Below, in pieces: positions 13,606-23,443 of a DNA stretch of 34,034 nucleotides. Each line of letters opens with the position of its first letter. Position 1 is the first letter of the stretch. Under the pieces are notes generated by a model. That model had not been told where the DNA came from. It saw nothing but the letters and a program-made list of their open reading frames with translations, and did no database searches. Source of the stretch: Bacteroidales bacterium (lineage in GTDB: Bacteria > Bacteroidota > Bacteroidia > Bacteroidales > P3); the NCBI GenBank assembly GCA_017480145.1, contig JAFVBF010000065.1:1-34034 (forward strand), read 5' to 3'. The translations under genes were made by a program, and so were the position numbers.

Positions 13606-15807
13606 GTGAGGCCCTCCACCCATATTATAGGTTGGCTTTTGGCTGCCTTGGGGACGGGTGTCTATCTGCTAACCCTTGCTCCGACACTCTCTTTTTGGGA
13701 TTGTGGCGAGTTCATTGCCACCTCGTATGGCCTTCAAGTGGGACATCCTCCGGGTGCCCCATTCTATCAGTTGATGGCGCATCTGTTTATGCTGCTGGCC
13801 TCTTCGTCCAATACATTGGCGTGGTGGAGCAATGCGTTCTCGGCTGTATGTGGTGGCCTCTCCGTTATGCTCCTTTATTGGAACATTCGTCTGCTGACAG
13901 GTGATAAAAAGTCGGTCATAAGCCATTTGGCGGCCATTACGGGTGCAATGTGTTACCTTTTCTGCGATACGGCATGGTTTTCTGCTGTGGAAAGCGAGGT
14001 GTATAGCATGGCGATGTTGATGTCATCCTTGTTGATTTGGGTTATGTTGCGCTGGTATCGATATCGTTCTTCGGCCGATGCAGATCGTTGGTTGGTACTT
14101 TTGTCTTTGCTGCTGGGCTTGTCGGTGTGCGTGCATCTTCTGTGTCTACTCACGTTGCCAGCATTGCTTCTACTATTTTTGTCAAAAAAACACCAGATTT
14201 GGAGTCATTGGTCTATCAGGTCGCCTCGCTATTCAAAGGGATTCGTTACAACTAAAATTCATACGCTGACCCTATGCATAGTAATGCTCGTTTTAGGTCT
14301 TACACCCTATGTCATTGTCCCTATCAGGGCAGCTGCTCAAACGCCCATAAACTACTATGCCCTCAGCGAAGGCAAAGATTGTTCTGAGAATTTCTTGAAC
14401 TACGTTCGTCGTGAGCAGTATGCCCATGCTCCTCTTTTTCCGAGAATATGGCGCGAGGGCGATAAAGAATATGCCCGAGCATGGCGTGGCGGGCATGAGG
14501 GTATTGTTGGTGAGATGACCTATTTTTTCACATATCAGTTGGGGTATATGTATTTTCGTTACCTCATGTGGAATTTCTCAGGTCGCTATGATTCGCAGCA
14601 AGGATTCGGCTCTCTGCAACATGGTCAATTTATTACTGGGATTCCTCCCCTCGACAGGCTAATAGTGGGTTCGTCTTCGGCCCCACCCGAGCATTTCCCT
14701 CTCGATGGTCGGCAGGTCTATTATCTACTCCCGTTTCTTTTGGGTCTGATAGGTCTATTCTGTTCTCATAGGGGGTCTCATACTACCCGATGGGTGGTAG
14801 GACTGTTGTTCTTGTTTGGCGGTGTGATATTGTCATTCTACCTTAATCATCCAATCTACGAGCCGCGCGAGCGCGACTATGCCTATATACTATCTTTCTA
14901 TGCCTTTTGTATCTGGATAGCCTTTGGCTCCGAGCATCTGATGCAATGGATTTCGAGAAAATCACGTAAACTGGGTTTTGTATCAGCATTGCTCCTGCTT
15001 GGAATACCAATCCTTATGGCTTGTCAGAATTGGAAGGGACACGACCGTTCGCAATGGAGAATGGCCTATCAGGTTGCTGAAAACTTATTGGCAGGCTGCT
15101 CTTCGGGTGGGCTATTATTCACCTATGGCGACAATGACACTTTCCCTCTATGGTACATACAGCAGGTAGAAGGTCGATACACCGATATTGATGTGAAAAA
15201 TATAAATCTGATAGGCCCCCACGAAATGATACGCCTAACGGGCTATGAGAATTCGCAAAAACATAAGCCAATCTATTTTACTCATTTTGCCCATGATGCT
15301 TATGATTTTCTCTTTTCAGACAGGTGGCAGCTGGCAGGTTTTGTGTATCAGCTAAGACCATTCGCAGTGGGTGACGCAGTTAATTTAGATGCTTCTGTTC
15401 ATGCCATGACCCGAAATATTTCGTGGAATTTGCCTGCCGATAGGGATGTTGAAGAGGTTGCAATGCATTTTCTCATTCAATATTGGCGTGATGTTCTTGA
15501 GGTTACCGACAGTCTATGTCATAACAACAGAATGTGTGATGCCCGTTCAATAATGAGCAAAACGTTGGGAGAGATTCCCCCGCAGCGGTTGCTTGACCCA
15601 ATATTGTCGGTGGATATTCTATCTCATGCCTGTCAGGTGGGATTAGACCAGGAAGCGTGTAATCTTTTAGAGAACCTTAGAATCTCTATTCGTCAGCAAC
15701 TCCAATATTACACTGGGATGTCGGAAAGCAATCAGTATGTGATGCATCGGGCTATTCTTGCCTGCCAGCAGGCGGAAGCCTTACTTGATACACTTTTTGT
15801 AGAGTGA
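13606..15807 (+). CDS. DUF2723 family polytopic membrane protein
   Basis: A 733-aa inner-membrane protein with about 10-12 predicted segments over the first 465 residues and a soluble C-terminal part with YGDNDTFPLWYIQQVEGRYTD. The N-terminus APTLSFWDCGEFIATSYGLQVGHPPGAPFY is the DUF2723 signature; this GT-C-like family resembles protein O-mannosyltransferases, with the Asp/Glu pair in FWDCGEF a candidate active site. It starts with GTG directly after the lptE stop (an ATG overlapping there runs into TGA). It is shorter than many relatives, lacking some C-terminal repeats. Function unproven. Confidence 0.82.
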   Translation: MRPSTHIIGWLLAALGTGVYLLTLAPTLSFWDCGEFIATSYGLQVGHPPGAPFYQLMAHLFMLLASSSNTLAWWSNAFSAVCGGLSVMLLYWNIRLLTGDKKSVISHLAAITGAMCYLFCDTAWFSAVESEVYSMAMLMSSLLIWVMLRWYRYRSSADADRWLVLLSLLLGLSVCVHLLCLLTLPALLLLFLSKKHQIWSHWSIRSPRYSKGFVTTKIHTLTLCIVMLVLGLTPYVIVPIRAAAQTPINYYALSEGKDCSENFLNYVRREQYAHAPLFPRIWREGDKEYARAWRGGHEGIVGEMTYFFTYQLGYMYFRYLMWNFSGRYDSQQGFGSLQHGQFITGIPPLDRLIVGSSSAPPEHFPLDGRQVYYLLPFLLGLIGLFCSHRGSHTTRWVVGLLFLFGGVILSFYLNHPIYEPRERDYAYILSFYAFCIWIAFGSEHLMQWISRKSRKLGFVSALLLLGIPILMACQNWKGHDRSQWRMAYQVAENLLAGCSSGGLLFTYGDNDTFPLWYIQQVEGRYTDIDVKNINLIGPHEMIRLTGYENSQKHKPIYFTHFAHDAYDFLFSDRWQLAGFVYQLRPFAVGDAVNLDASVHAMTRNISWNLPADRDVEEVAMHFLIQYWRDVLEVTDSLCHNNRMCDARSIMSKTLGEIPPQRLLDPILSVDILSHACQVGLDQEACNLLENLRISIRQQLQYYTGMSESNQYVMHRAILACQQAEALLDTLFVE

Positions 15808-16062
15808 TTTTCTATCGTAATGTGTTCCAATGGAATTTGTCCAATTTGTGGCAGGTTTGTCCATGTACGTTCATCCAATCTGGCAGTCCATCCCCTGCTG
15901 TTAGTAAAAAGTTGAAAAAAACGTATCTTTGCAAATGGAATCAGTGGGAATATAAACTTCTCGCTAATTTTAAGTTTCTGTTTATCTGTGTGATAATTTG
16001 ATTTTAAAAAAGAAAAATCATCACGGGTAAACATGACTTTTTGAGGTAAGCAAGCACAAACA
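15808..16062 (+). promoter_or_regulatory. mrdA-rodA upstream region with TATCTTTG box
   Basis: TATCTTTG at 15924-15931 is an exact TAnnTTTG box, with TTAG at 15901-15904 as a weak -33 element 19 bases upstream. The leader to the mrdA ATG at 16063 would be about 125 nt and AT-rich, with a weak stem (GATTTT/AAAAATC) near 16000. No gene in the gap. Confidence 0.5.
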
Positions 16063-17949
16063 ATGACGGATCCGTATCGAAATAGGAGCGTTATTATCAG
16101 GTATATCTATACAATTGTGGTGGTCGTTCTGGTCATCCGGTTGGTTTTTCTACAACTGATAAATTCTGATTATAAACGAATCGCTGCGGTACAGGCTTTG
16201 CGTGAGGTAACGCAATATCCTGCTCGTGGGTACATTTATGACAGAGAAGGCAAGTTGTTGGTATATAATGAAGCGGTATATGATTTGATGGTGATTCCAG
16301 ACATGACGGTGAAGCGATATCGGAATCGCCATCGTCAGGACTCTATCGTGCAGTTAAATGATACGGCACTGCTATGCCGCAAATTAGGCATCACGCATGA
16401 GGACTACGAGTCCCACATGAAAAAAGCAATCCATTACTCCTGGAAGGCTCCATCAATTTTCATGAAGCAGATATCCAAGGAGGAATTGGCTGCATGGGAG
16501 GGCGATTTGCGCAAGTTTAATGGGTTCTATCTTTCTCGCCGTACATTGCGCAGCTATGATAGGCCTATCGGGGCGCACGTCCTTGGTTATGTTGGAGAGG
16601 TTGGCAATCGTGACATACAGGCCGATAGTTACTATAAACAAGGCGACTATATTGGACAAAGCGGTCTGGAGCGTATGTACGAAAAAGAATTGCGTGGCAT
16701 AAAAGGGAAGAAGGTGATGCATGTGGATGTGAATAGCCGCGAGATTGGTCACTATATGGATGGTGCATTGGATAGCCTTCCCGTTTCGGGAAATAACCTA
16801 TATACCTCTTTAGATGCTGACTTACAAGAGTATGCTGAGCGCTTGATGGCCAATAAGCGTGGCTGTGTGGTGGCTATCGAACCTTCTTCGGGCGAAGTGC
16901 TTGCGCTGGTTTCCGCTCCCAGCTACGATCCAAATCTTCTGGTAGGACGCGTGCGTGGCAAAAATTACTCGGTACTTTACCAAGACATACGTAAGCCATT
17001 ATTCAATCGTGCGTTGCAGGCCGCTTATCCACCTGGATCTATATTTAAAGTCGCTCAGGCAGTCACGGCTTTGCAGTTGGGAGTAATCGATCCGTATAGT
17101 TATTTTGTCTGTGACCATAATCTGGTGGGCTGCCACAATCATCCTACGGCCATGTCAGTACAGGAGGCTATCAAAATGTCATGTAATCCGTATTTTTACA
17201 GGGTTTATGGGCGCATGATTCAGCAAGGTAAATACAAGAATGCCTATAAGGATAGCAAATATGGGCTGACCCTTTGGCGTAGTTATATGATGCGGTTTGG
17301 ATTTGGTCAGCGTATGGATATTGATCTCCCCAACGTGATGGAAGGCTCAATACCGGACACCTCGCTCTATGACAAATGGTACAATCATCGTTGGACGTTT
17401 GCCTCTATTTATTCTAATAGTATTGGACAGGGTGAGGTTCAGGTTGTCCCCATTCAGATGGCCAATTTGGCCTGTGTGGTAGCTAATAGAGGCTACTATT
17501 ATACTCCGCATGTGGTCAGGTATATTGGTAATGACACGGCTAAATTCAGAGTGGAAAAATATTATCGCCGTCATGAGACAGGCATAGAACGTCGCTATTA
17601 TGACATTGCGGTGGCAGGCATGTATGATGTAGTTCATGCTCCCGGTGGTACAGGTCATAAGGCCGATGTGCCAGGCATTGATGTCTGTGGCAAAACAGGA
17701 ACGGCTCAGAATAAGGGAGCTGACCATTCTGTCTTCATCTCTTTTGCCCCTCGGGACAATCCCAAAATTGCTCTGGCAGTATATGTGGAGAATGCTCCGG
17801 GTGGCGGCGGCAGCTGGGCGGCGCCCATATCTGGACTCATCATTGAGAAATATTTAAAAGGCGAGGTGCAGCGTGCCGATTTCGAAAAACGCTATATGGA
17901 CATCAATCCCTGCCAGCCGGTTCGTCCACCTAAAGAAAAAAAACCGTGA
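16063..17949 (+). CDS. mrdA: penicillin-binding protein 2 (peptidoglycan transpeptidase)
   Basis: Inner-membrane D,D-transpeptidase of the elongasome. A single N-terminal segment (about 10-32) anchors the protein. The dimerisation/pedestal region carries YPARGYIYDREGKLL and GQSGLERMYEKELRG. The transpeptidase domain has all three motifs: Ser326-Ile-Phe-Lys329 (SxxK, in PPGSIFK where most relatives have PPGSTFK), Ser373-Cys-Asn375 and Lys544-Thr-Gly. Length 628 aa is normal. The stop overlaps the rodA start (GTGA), so the pair is coupled. mreBCD, often next door, are absent here. Confidence 0.95.
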   Translation: MTDPYRNRSVIIRYIYTIVVVVLVIRLVFLQLINSDYKRIAAVQALREVTQYPARGYIYDREGKLLVYNEAVYDLMVIPDMTVKRYRNRHRQDSIVQLNDTALLCRKLGITHEDYESHMKKAIHYSWKAPSIFMKQISKEELAAWEGDLRKFNGFYLSRRTLRSYDRPIGAHVLGYVGEVGNRDIQADSYYKQGDYIGQSGLERMYEKELRGIKGKKVMHVDVNSREIGHYMDGALDSLPVSGNNLYTSLDADLQEYAERLMANKRGCVVAIEPSSGEVLALVSAPSYDPNLLVGRVRGKNYSVLYQDIRKPLFNRALQAAYPPGSIFKVAQAVTALQLGVIDPYSYFVCDHNLVGCHNHPTAMSVQEAIKMSCNPYFYRVYGRMIQQGKYKNAYKDSKYGLTLWRSYMMRFGFGQRMDIDLPNVMEGSIPDTSLYDKWYNHRWTFASIYSNSIGQGEVQVVPIQMANLACVVANRGYYYTPHVVRYIGNDTAKFRVEKYYRRHETGIERRYYDIAVAGMYDVVHAPGGTGHKADVPGIDVCGKTGTAQNKGADHSVFISFAPRDNPKIALAVYVENAPGGGGSWAAPISGLIIEKYLKGEVQRADFEKRYMDINPCQPVRPPKEKKP

Positions 17950-19214
17950 GACACAGACAATCAGAATATAGAAAGATAGACTATCTTACCATAGCGATTT
18001 ATGCGGTCATTGTTATCTTTGGCTGGGCGAACATCTATGCTGCAGGCTACAACGAAGCTCACAGTGCTGTGTTCGATTTCAACTTCAATCACTGTAAGCA
18101 ACTGGTTTGGATTGGTGTCTCTGCGCTGGTCGCAGGTCTTATATTGCTCACTGATTTGCGCTTTTTCTCCAATGGAGCATATATCTTCTATGCTATATCG
18201 ATGCTCTTGTTGCTATCCGTCCTATTTGTTGGCTCCAGCACCAATGGAGGAATATCTTGGATAGATTTGAAGTTTTTTAAACTGCAGCCCTCCGAATTTG
18301 CAAAGTTTGCTACTGCTTTGGCCCTTTCAAAGTATGTCAGCAAACAGGACTTTGACATACATCAGCGCGGCTCTTGGCTTATGCTTGGACTCATAATCGC
18401 TTTGCCGGTAGGTCTGATTTTTCTACAGCATGATATGGGTTCTGCTTTGGTCTTCGCCAGTTTTTTGATCCCTCTCTATCGTTTTGGTATGACTCCCTAT
18501 ATCTTGGTCATCGGGGTGGTAGCCATCACCCTTTTTGTGTTGACTATTGCGGTGGGTGACAGTTATTATATCATCATGATTAGTCTTGCCGTTATAGGCT
18601 TGATTTATCTTTTCGTATGGCTTAACAGGCCTCGCCGCAAGGACTATGTTCGCACCATAGGGATCTTTGCGGTATGTTGTCTGTTCATTATTTCTGTTGA
18701 TACTGTGTTTGGTTCCTTAGAGGTACACCAGCAGAACCGCATCAAGGTTCTGCTGGATCCCTCATTGGATTTGCGTGGCACTGGCTATAATGTGCATCAG
18801 GCCAAAATCGCCATTGGGTCGGGTGGATTCAAGGGCAAAGGCTTTCTCAATGGCACAATTACCAAGGCCAATTTCCTCCCAGAGCAAGAAACTGATTTTA
18901 TCTTCTGCACTGTGGGCGAGGAATGGGGTTTTGTGGGATGCCTACTGCTCTTAGGATTATATCTTTGGCTTTTGCAACGCCTTGTATCCATCTCCGAGAG
19001 GCAGGCTTCTCGTTTTTCTCGTTTTTATGGCTATTCTGTCTCGGCCATACTTTTTTTCCACATCCTTGTCAATGTGGGCATGGTGATTGGTCTGGTTCCT
19101 GTCATAGGCATTCCGTTGCCTTTTTTCAGCTATGGTGGCTCATCGTTGTTGGCGTTCACCATCCTGCTCTTTATTCTGTTGAGGCAGGATGCCGAACACA
19201 CTTCCTTGCTATAA
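17946..19214 (+). CDS. rodA: rod shape-determining SEDS glycosyltransferase
   Basis: A 422-aa polytopic membrane protein that polymerises lipid II into glycan strands together with PBP2. Ten or so segments are visible. SEDS landmarks include ISWIDLKFFKLQPSEFAKF (the Q-P-S-E-F-x-K motif), LLDPSLDLRGTGYNVHQAKIAIGSGG, FLPEQETDFIFCTVGEEWGF and GIPLPFFSYGGSSL near the end. It starts with GTG overlapping the mrdA stop (GTGA). Other in-frame starts are further inside the first conserved segment. Confidence 0.95.
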   Translation: MRHRQSEYRKIDYLTIAIYAVIVIFGWANIYAAGYNEAHSAVFDFNFNHCKQLVWIGVSALVAGLILLTDLRFFSNGAYIFYAISMLLLLSVLFVGSSTNGGISWIDLKFFKLQPSEFAKFATALALSKYVSKQDFDIHQRGSWLMLGLIIALPVGLIFLQHDMGSALVFASFLIPLYRFGMTPYILVIGVVAITLFVLTIAVGDSYYIIMISLAVIGLIYLFVWLNRPRRKDYVRTIGIFAVCCLFIISVDTVFGSLEVHQQNRIKVLLDPSLDLRGTGYNVHQAKIAIGSGGFKGKGFLNGTITKANFLPEQETDFIFCTVGEEWGFVGCLLLLGLYLWLLQRLVSISERQASRFSRFYGYSVSAILFFHILVNVGMVIGLVPVIGIPLPFFSYGGSSLLAFTILLFILLRQDAEHTSLL

Positions 19215-19235
19215 ACAATTTTTCAATCTGATTAT

Positions 19236-20486
19236 ATGGCTAAAAGAACTGAAAATCACTGCACTTTTTGTGGACTCCCCGAATCGCAGGCAGGCACTTT
19301 GGTGCATGGGCTGAATGGTCTTATTTGTGCCAATTGCGCACGCAGTGCATCCGAAATATTTAGCGACATAGAGCGGGAGGCTCACAATCCCCGTCGGCTG
19401 TATGAGGACAAGGTGCCTACGCCTCATGAGATAAAGACTTATCTGGACCAGTATGTCATAGGGCAGGATGAAGCTAAGCGAGTGCTGGCAGTGTCGGTAT
19501 ACAATCACTACAAGCGTATCCGCTATTTCGACACGGTCCATGCCAATCAATCTAAAAATGCGAAAAATGGTGGAGGTGTGGATAGCCCTGTGGAGATAGA
19601 CAAGTCCAACATCATTATCGTTGGCGAGACTGGTACAGGTAAAACATTGTTGGCAAGGACAATAGCACGAATGCTCAATGTGCCTTTTGCTATTGCTGAT
19701 GCCACTACGCTGACAGAGGCGGGCTATGTGGGTGATGATGTCGAGAATGTGCTTGTTCGTCTGCTTCAGGCTGCCGACTATGATGTTCAGGCTGCCGAAA
19801 GAGGCATTGTGTTTATTGACGAAATCGATAAGATTGCTCGCAAGAGCGACAATCCCTCGATTACTCGTGATGTCTCTGGAGAAGGTGTTCAGCAGGCATT
19901 GCTCAAATTGCTCGAAGGCTCTGTTGTCAATGTTCCCCCACAGGGTGGACGCAAACATCCCGAGCAAAAACTAGTCGCAGTGGATACTCGCAATATTCTC
20001 TTTTTGTCCGGCGGTGCCTTTGATGGCATCGAGCGCAACATCGCTTCTCGCCTCAAATCCAATGTGGTCGGTTATGGGGGTAGCAAGACTCGTGAAAGTA
20101 TAGATAAGCATAATATGCTACAGTATGTAGAGCCTATGGATTTAAAGCGTTTCGGTCTGATTCCTGAGTTGGTGGGACGATTCCCAGTGCTTACCTATCT
20201 TAAACCGCTTGATCGTGATGCGCTTGTCCGTATTCTTACGGAGCCGCGTAACGCTCTTGTAAAGCAATATCAAGAACTCTTCCGTATGGATGGAGTCTCG
20301 TTAGAATTTGATGATGAGGCCCTTGCCCTGGTGGTTGATAAGGCTATGGAAAGCAAATTAGGGGCTCGCGGGCTGAGAGGTATCATGGAATCGCTCATGC
20401 TTGACTATATGTACGACCTGCCGTCTCTTCATCATGAGGGTAAGTTGCTTATAACGAAAGATATGGCAGAACAAAAATTAAAATAG
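19236..20486 (+). CDS. clpX: ATP-dependent Clp protease ATP-binding subunit ClpX
   Basis: Cytosolic AAA+ unfoldase that feeds substrates to ClpP. The N-terminal zinc-binding domain has CTFCG and CANC. The Walker A motif is GETGTGKT at residues 130-137 (Lys136), Walker B is VFIDEIDK at 192-199, and the sensor/ClpP-loop region has the Bacteroidota form VVGYGG rather than IGF. Length 416 aa is typical. The usual partner clpP is not adjacent, since rodA precedes it with a 21-base gap. Co-transcription with mrdA-rodA is possible; no promoter box is seen in the gap. Confidence 0.96.
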   Translation: MAKRTENHCTFCGLPESQAGTLVHGLNGLICANCARSASEIFSDIEREAHNPRRLYEDKVPTPHEIKTYLDQYVIGQDEAKRVLAVSVYNHYKRIRYFDTVHANQSKNAKNGGGVDSPVEIDKSNIIIVGETGTGKTLLARTIARMLNVPFAIADATTLTEAGYVGDDVENVLVRLLQAADYDVQAAERGIVFIDEIDKIARKSDNPSITRDVSGEGVQQALLKLLEGSVVNVPPQGGRKHPEQKLVAVDTRNILFLSGGAFDGIERNIASRLKSNVVGYGGSKTRESIDKHNMLQYVEPMDLKRFGLIPELVGRFPVLTYLKPLDRDALVRILTEPRNALVKQYQELFRMDGVSLEFDDEALALVVDKAMESKLGARGLRGIMESLMLDYMYDLPSLHHEGKLLITKDMAEQKLK

Positions 20487-20683
20487 TTTCTTAATTGACA
20501 ATCTATTTCTCATGCCCTTGAGAATGTCTCGGAAAGTACGAGAAATCTTATGGTTACATATTACTCGGGGTTCGGAAAAATAATGGCTTTCAAAAAAAAA
20601 ATGTATTTTAGCAAATTATTTTGTGCCATACTATAGGTATTGAGCACACAATAATTATTTGAAAATAAAAGATAAAGAAGAAT

Positions 20684-23392
20684 ATGAAGACTGCCCGTAG
20701 TGCGTTTGCCTTGTTTCTGGTATTTGCCATGACGGCTGGTGTCTCGCTGGCACAAAAGAAGAACAGCGTGGCCGAAAAAGGCGATCAGTTATTCAATCAG
20801 AAACAATATATATCCGCCCTTGACAAATATGAGGAAGCCTACAAGAAAGTCGGATCCAACAAGGTGGAAAAAAATCGTATCTACTTTCAGATGGCGGAAT
20901 GTCATCGTATGATGAACAATTACCCTGAGGCTGAGAGCCACTACCGACGGCTTATCAGCAGTAAGTACTATACCACTGAGCCTAAGATTTACTATTTTTT
21001 GGCAGAGATGTATCGTTATGAGGGGCGTTTTGACGAGGCTGAACAGATGTACAGCGAATATCTAAAAATAGTACCCTCTGATCAGTATGTTCGTTCGCGC
21101 AAGGAGTCTATCATGATGGTTCGCCAGATGATTAGCAATCGCACACGGCATGTCATCAAACGTGTGGAGAATTGGAATACGGAGTATAATGAGTGGGGAC
21201 CTCGTTTTGTGGGTGATGACACTACGCGGCTTGTATTCACTTCGTCTCGCTTCGGCTCCTCGGAAGACGATGCCGTGGATGCCTGGACGGGTGAGGCTTT
21301 TTCCGAGTTATATACGGTCTATATGGATCGCCGTGGCGAATGGACCACGGAACCAGAGTTATTTGACACGAAAGGACGCATCAATACTCCTGTCAATGAA
21401 GGTGAACCCTGTTTTTCTGCCGATGGTCGCACTATCTTTTTTACCCGCTGCGATGCCCGCAAAAATCAGACTCAGGGTTGCTATATCTATACCTCTACGT
21501 ATGGCGAACCCGTAGAGCCAGAGGATGGCCAGACCGCAGGTAAGGGTAAGAAAAATACCAAAACCACAAAGAAAAAGAAGAAAAAGGGGGAGATGACAGT
21601 CGAGGAGTGGAGCGAACCCATGAGGGTCTATTTGGGTGATACGGCGTATAACTATCTTTACCCTGCTGTTTCCTCCGATGGCTTGACATTGTATTTCTCT
21701 TCCGACTTACCAGGTGGTCAGGGCGACTATGACATTTGGATGGCCAAGCGAGCCACGACCAATGATGAATTTGGCAAACCAGTCAATATGGGTACGGCCA
21801 TCAACACTGCTGGTCGTGAGGTATTCCCGGTCTTGCGAGGAGATACGGTGATGTATTTCTCTTCCAATGGTCTGCCAGGCATTGGTGGCCTAGACCTTTT
21901 CCGTACGGAAATTGCGGGTGCACGTGCCTCCGAACCTCAGAATCTGGGTGTTCCTATTAATTCCAGCTACGACGAGATGAGCATTCTGTACTATCCAGGA
22001 AATGAACGTAACGGAGGAGAAGAGAGGGGCTATTTCTCCTCCAACCGACCTGTTGAAGACCCTCACAATAAGAATAACGACCTTAAAGGCAAAAAAATCG
22101 ATCATATCAACGATGACTTATTCACTTTCAGTCTCCAGCCTTTGAGTTACTCTATTGAAGGTATTGTGCGCGACGAGAAGTCCATGCAGTTGGTTAACAA
22201 TGCCAAAATTAAACTTGTAGGTTCCGATGGTTCGGAAAGTGATACTTATACCGACCGCAAAGGTTTCTACCGTTTTGGTAGCGATGTTGTTCGTCAAAAT
22301 GTGGTTTACAAATTGATTGTCACAAAAGTTGATTATTTTACGACTGAAGGATCAGAAAGCACTAAGGGCTATACGACAGACAAGGATATCGTCCATGATT
22401 TTCGCATTGAACCAGTGCCTCATCAACCAGTTGTGCTGCCTGAAATTCGCTATGAACTGTCCAAGTGGGATTTGAAGGAGGAGTTCATGGATTCGTTGAT
22501 GGATTTGTACCTTGTGATGGAGAACAACCCAAATGTCGTGGTTGAAATCCGTGCCCATACGGACTGTCGTCCGTTCCTTGGTCTCACAAATGACACACTT
22601 TCCCAGCGCCGTGCACAGTCGGTGGTTGACTATTTAGTTTCAAGGGGCATAGAGCGTGACCGGTTGGTGGCTAAAGGTTATGGAGAACGCGAGCCTCGCG
22701 TGCTCGACCACGATGCCATTGTCCGGATTAATGACAAGGCATTTACATTTTCCAAGGGCACCGAGATGGCCTGCGATTATATCATGCACCTGCCCGAAGG
22801 AGACTATCAGGAGGCGGCACACCTACTGAACCGTCGCATAGAATTCCGTATTCTTCGAACAGATTATGTCTCTAAGCGGCTGGTTGAAAATATGGCTTCT
22901 GACACCCCCACGGCTAAGCAGACCGAAGATGGACGTGTTATTGATTTAGTAAACAAGCCTCTTGAAGAAAGTGATGAACAACCAGAGATCATTCACCATG
23001 AGGATGTCGTGAATGTCACGATGATTAATTCTGCCGAGGGCGAGATAGAGTGTGTTGCCAATGGGGCCTCTACGGCCATGCGCATAGATGAGCGCTACAA
23101 TGAACCCATTTCGATGGCATGGGAAGAGGCGATGAGTTATCTTTACCAGAGGCGTATTAACAAGGAGGATTTCCCCGATCGTGACAATGCCTTTGATCCA
23201 GAGGGCAATATTTTGGATAAGTCAACAGTGATATTCAAGGAACTTAAGATAGGTCAAAAGAAGTTGAAGAATGTTGAGGTCGTAATCGTAAAGGGAGTGA
23301 ATTATAAGTTTACAATTAGCCGTGCAGGTTTGGCTCAATTTGGAGAATATGAGTTTGATAAGCAGCGTGGCAAACTTTATTTCATTGATTAA
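20684..23392 (+). CDS. PorE-like TPR / PD40 / OmpA-C protein with extra C-terminal domain
   Basis: A 902-aa exported protein. Signal peptide MKTARSAFALFLVFAMTAG ends at SLAQ. Residues about 30-150 are TPR repeats; about 170-470 are PD40/WD40-like blades (EPCFSADGRTIFFT, YPAVSSDGLTLYFSS, VFPVLRGDTVMYFSSNGLPG), interrupted by a Lys-rich linker near residue 290. Residues about 489-556 are a carboxypeptidase-regulatory-like fold (IEGIVRDEKSMQLVNNAKI), and about 591-723 an OmpA-C domain (IRAHTDCRPF, LSQRRAQSVVDYLVSRGI). This order matches PorE of the type IX secretion system, which anchors to peptidoglycan. Residues about 785-902 add a region with LKIGQKKLKNVEVVIVKG and a terminal FGEYEFDKQRGKLYF, similar to the C-terminal half of retropepsin-like proteases. 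Confidence 0.85.
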   Translation: MKTARSAFALFLVFAMTAGVSLAQKKNSVAEKGDQLFNQKQYISALDKYEEAYKKVGSNKVEKNRIYFQMAECHRMMNNYPEAESHYRRLISSKYYTTEPKIYYFLAEMYRYEGRFDEAEQMYSEYLKIVPSDQYVRSRKESIMMVRQMISNRTRHVIKRVENWNTEYNEWGPRFVGDDTTRLVFTSSRFGSSEDDAVDAWTGEAFSELYTVYMDRRGEWTTEPELFDTKGRINTPVNEGEPCFSADGRTIFFTRCDARKNQTQGCYIYTSTYGEPVEPEDGQTAGKGKKNTKTTKKKKKKGEMTVEEWSEPMRVYLGDTAYNYLYPAVSSDGLTLYFSSDLPGGQGDYDIWMAKRATTNDEFGKPVNMGTAINTAGREVFPVLRGDTVMYFSSNGLPGIGGLDLFRTEIAGARASEPQNLGVPINSSYDEMSILYYPGNERNGGEERGYFSSNRPVEDPHNKNNDLKGKKIDHINDDLFTFSLQPLSYSIEGIVRDEKSMQLVNNAKIKLVGSDGSESDTYTDRKGFYRFGSDVVRQNVVYKLIVTKVDYFTTEGSESTKGYTTDKDIVHDFRIEPVPHQPVVLPEIRYELSKWDLKEEFMDSLMDLYLVMENNPNVVVEIRAHTDCRPFLGLTNDTLSQRRAQSVVDYLVSRGIERDRLVAKGYGEREPRVLDHDAIVRINDKAFTFSKGTEMACDYIMHLPEGDYQEAAHLLNRRIEFRILRTDYVSKRLVENMASDTPTAKQTEDGRVIDLVNKPLEESDEQPEIIHHEDVVNVTMINSAEGEIECVANGASTAMRIDERYNEPISMAWEEAMSYLYQRRINKEDFPDRDNAFDPEGNILDKSTVIFKELKIGQKKLKNVEVVIVKGVNYKFTISRAGLAQFGEYEFDKQRGKLYFID

Positions 23393-23398
23393 TTATTA

Positions 23399-23425
23399 AG
23401 AGGCTGCCTTTGCAGCCTCTTTTTT
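23399..23425 (+). terminator. intrinsic terminator after the PorE-like gene
   Basis: A 9-bp perfect stem (AGAGGCTGC with GCAGCCTCT), loop CTTT, followed by a T-run. It starts 7 bases after the stop codon and ends just 18 bases before the miaA start. Confidence 0.92.
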
Positions 23426-23443
23426 CATCAGCCCTTTTTCCCA

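Noticed and set aside
19209-19967. 252-aa open frame antisense to clpX
   Set aside because: It is a shadow of clpX codon bias; the translation has no recognisable motif.
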